A stretch of 64,000 bases of DNA. Origin: Vibrio variabilis (GTDB taxonomy: Bacteria > Pseudomonadota > Gammaproteobacteria > Enterobacterales > Vibrionaceae). Of this stretch, positions 63,840 to 64,000 are shown in pieces (the stretch's first letter is position 1; each line of letters starts with the position of its first letter). The position numbers were made by a program, and so were the translations under genes. The notes under the pieces were generated by a model that saw nothing but the letters and a program-made list of their open reading frames with translations, did not search any database and was not told the DNA's origin. The stretch covers positions 17,361 to 81,360 of the forward strand of contig NZ_JYJK01000139.1 of assembly GCF_003263785.1 (NCBI RefSeq), given 5' to 3'.

Positions 63840-64000
63840 CCGTTTCAAGGGAAGCTTTGAAACAAGCTCTTTAACAATATAAACCTATCAATCTGTGTGG
63901 GCACTCGTTGATGATAATCAAATTAGAAACTTCTCTTAATAAAGAGGGGCTTCAAATTAGGTTTCAATGAACTGAGTGACCAATTCAAGTCTTCGGACTT
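63840..64000 (+). other. rRNA operon leader, with antiterminator boxA; 16S starts beyond the window
   Basis: The leader contains boxA AGCTCTTTAACA (63865-63876), close to the consensus TGCTCTTTAACA that recruits NusB and SuhB. The 16S 5' end is not reached. No tRNA is present in this part. Confidence 0.8.

Noticed and set aside
1..64000. CRISPR arrays, insertion sequences, phage genes, toxin-antitoxin pairs or defence islands
   Set aside because: No direct-repeat arrays, transposase or integrase motifs, or foreign-looking gene blocks were seen; gene order is core Vibrio throughout.
1..64000. tRNA genes
   Set aside because: No cloverleaf with a T-loop GGTTCRANNCC was recognised by eye; a covariance search would be decisive.

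Overview
This window is the replication-origin region of chromosome I of a Vibrio (Gammaproteobacteria, Vibrionaceae). The evidence is the gene order gyrB-recF-dnaN-dnaA / ABC transporter / rpmH-rnpA-yidD-yidC-mnmE-mioC / oriC / mnmG-rsmG-parA-parB-atpIBEFHAGDC-glmU, an E. coli-type oriC with DnaA boxes and 14 GATC (Dam) sites, and protein sequences that read as Vibrio throughout. The species cannot be fixed from the sequence alone.

Layout. 1-1311: end of avtA, a small heat-shock gene with a sigma-32-type promoter and a ROSE-like leader, and a large inverted repeat. 1310-7431: gyrB, recF, dnaN and dnaA on the minus strand. 7432-10074: dnaA upstream region and a polar amino acid (cystine-like) ABC transporter. 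10075-14566: rpmH-rnpA-yidD-yidC and mnmE-mioC. 14624-15053: oriC. 15054-19267: mnmG-rsmG-parA-parB. 19268-27929: F1Fo ATP synthase operon and glmU. 28022-31949: a second, incomplete amino acid ABC transporter and the punC/punR purine nucleoside exporter and regulator pair. 31991-38558: ilvL-ilvGMED-ilvA with a visible attenuator. 38765-42388: comM and two tandem DUF2860 paralogues. 42587-47486: yihG, dsbA, srkA, ccoG, yihD and a 72-residue orphan. 47747-52115: Spo0M-like protein, TrhA-like protein, trkH and trkA. 52217-58485: def-fmt-rsmB facing away from lysM-dprA-smg-yrdD. 58533-63561: purEK, tsaC-hemF-aroE-DUF1488 and a gamma-carbonic-anhydrase-like gene. 63562-64000: tandem promoters and leader of an rRNA operon whose 16S gene starts just past the window.

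How the genes fit together. The region concentrates replication initiation (DnaA, DnaN, RecF, GyrB, oriC), origin segregation (ParAB), translation (L34, RNase P protein, MnmE, MnmG, RsmG, RsmB, Fmt, Def, TsaC, rRNA), membrane protein insertion (YidC, YidD) and energy supply (ATP synthase), as expected near the origin of a fast-growing bacterium.

A major caution is that 16 genes carry 18 single-base indels, nearly all one-base deletions and often in short homopolymers. Several of these genes are essential (gyrB, rpmH, rnpA, yidC). Reading frame and family homology resume at once after each indel, so I treat them as sequencing or assembly errors and annotate the full-length genes. I found no mobile element, CRISPR array, defence system or tRNA gene, and no convincing unknown multi-gene system. 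The most interesting items are regulatory: the thermosensor-like leader, a parS-like site, the ilv attenuator, operator-like palindromes, and a few orphan or poorly characterised proteins.
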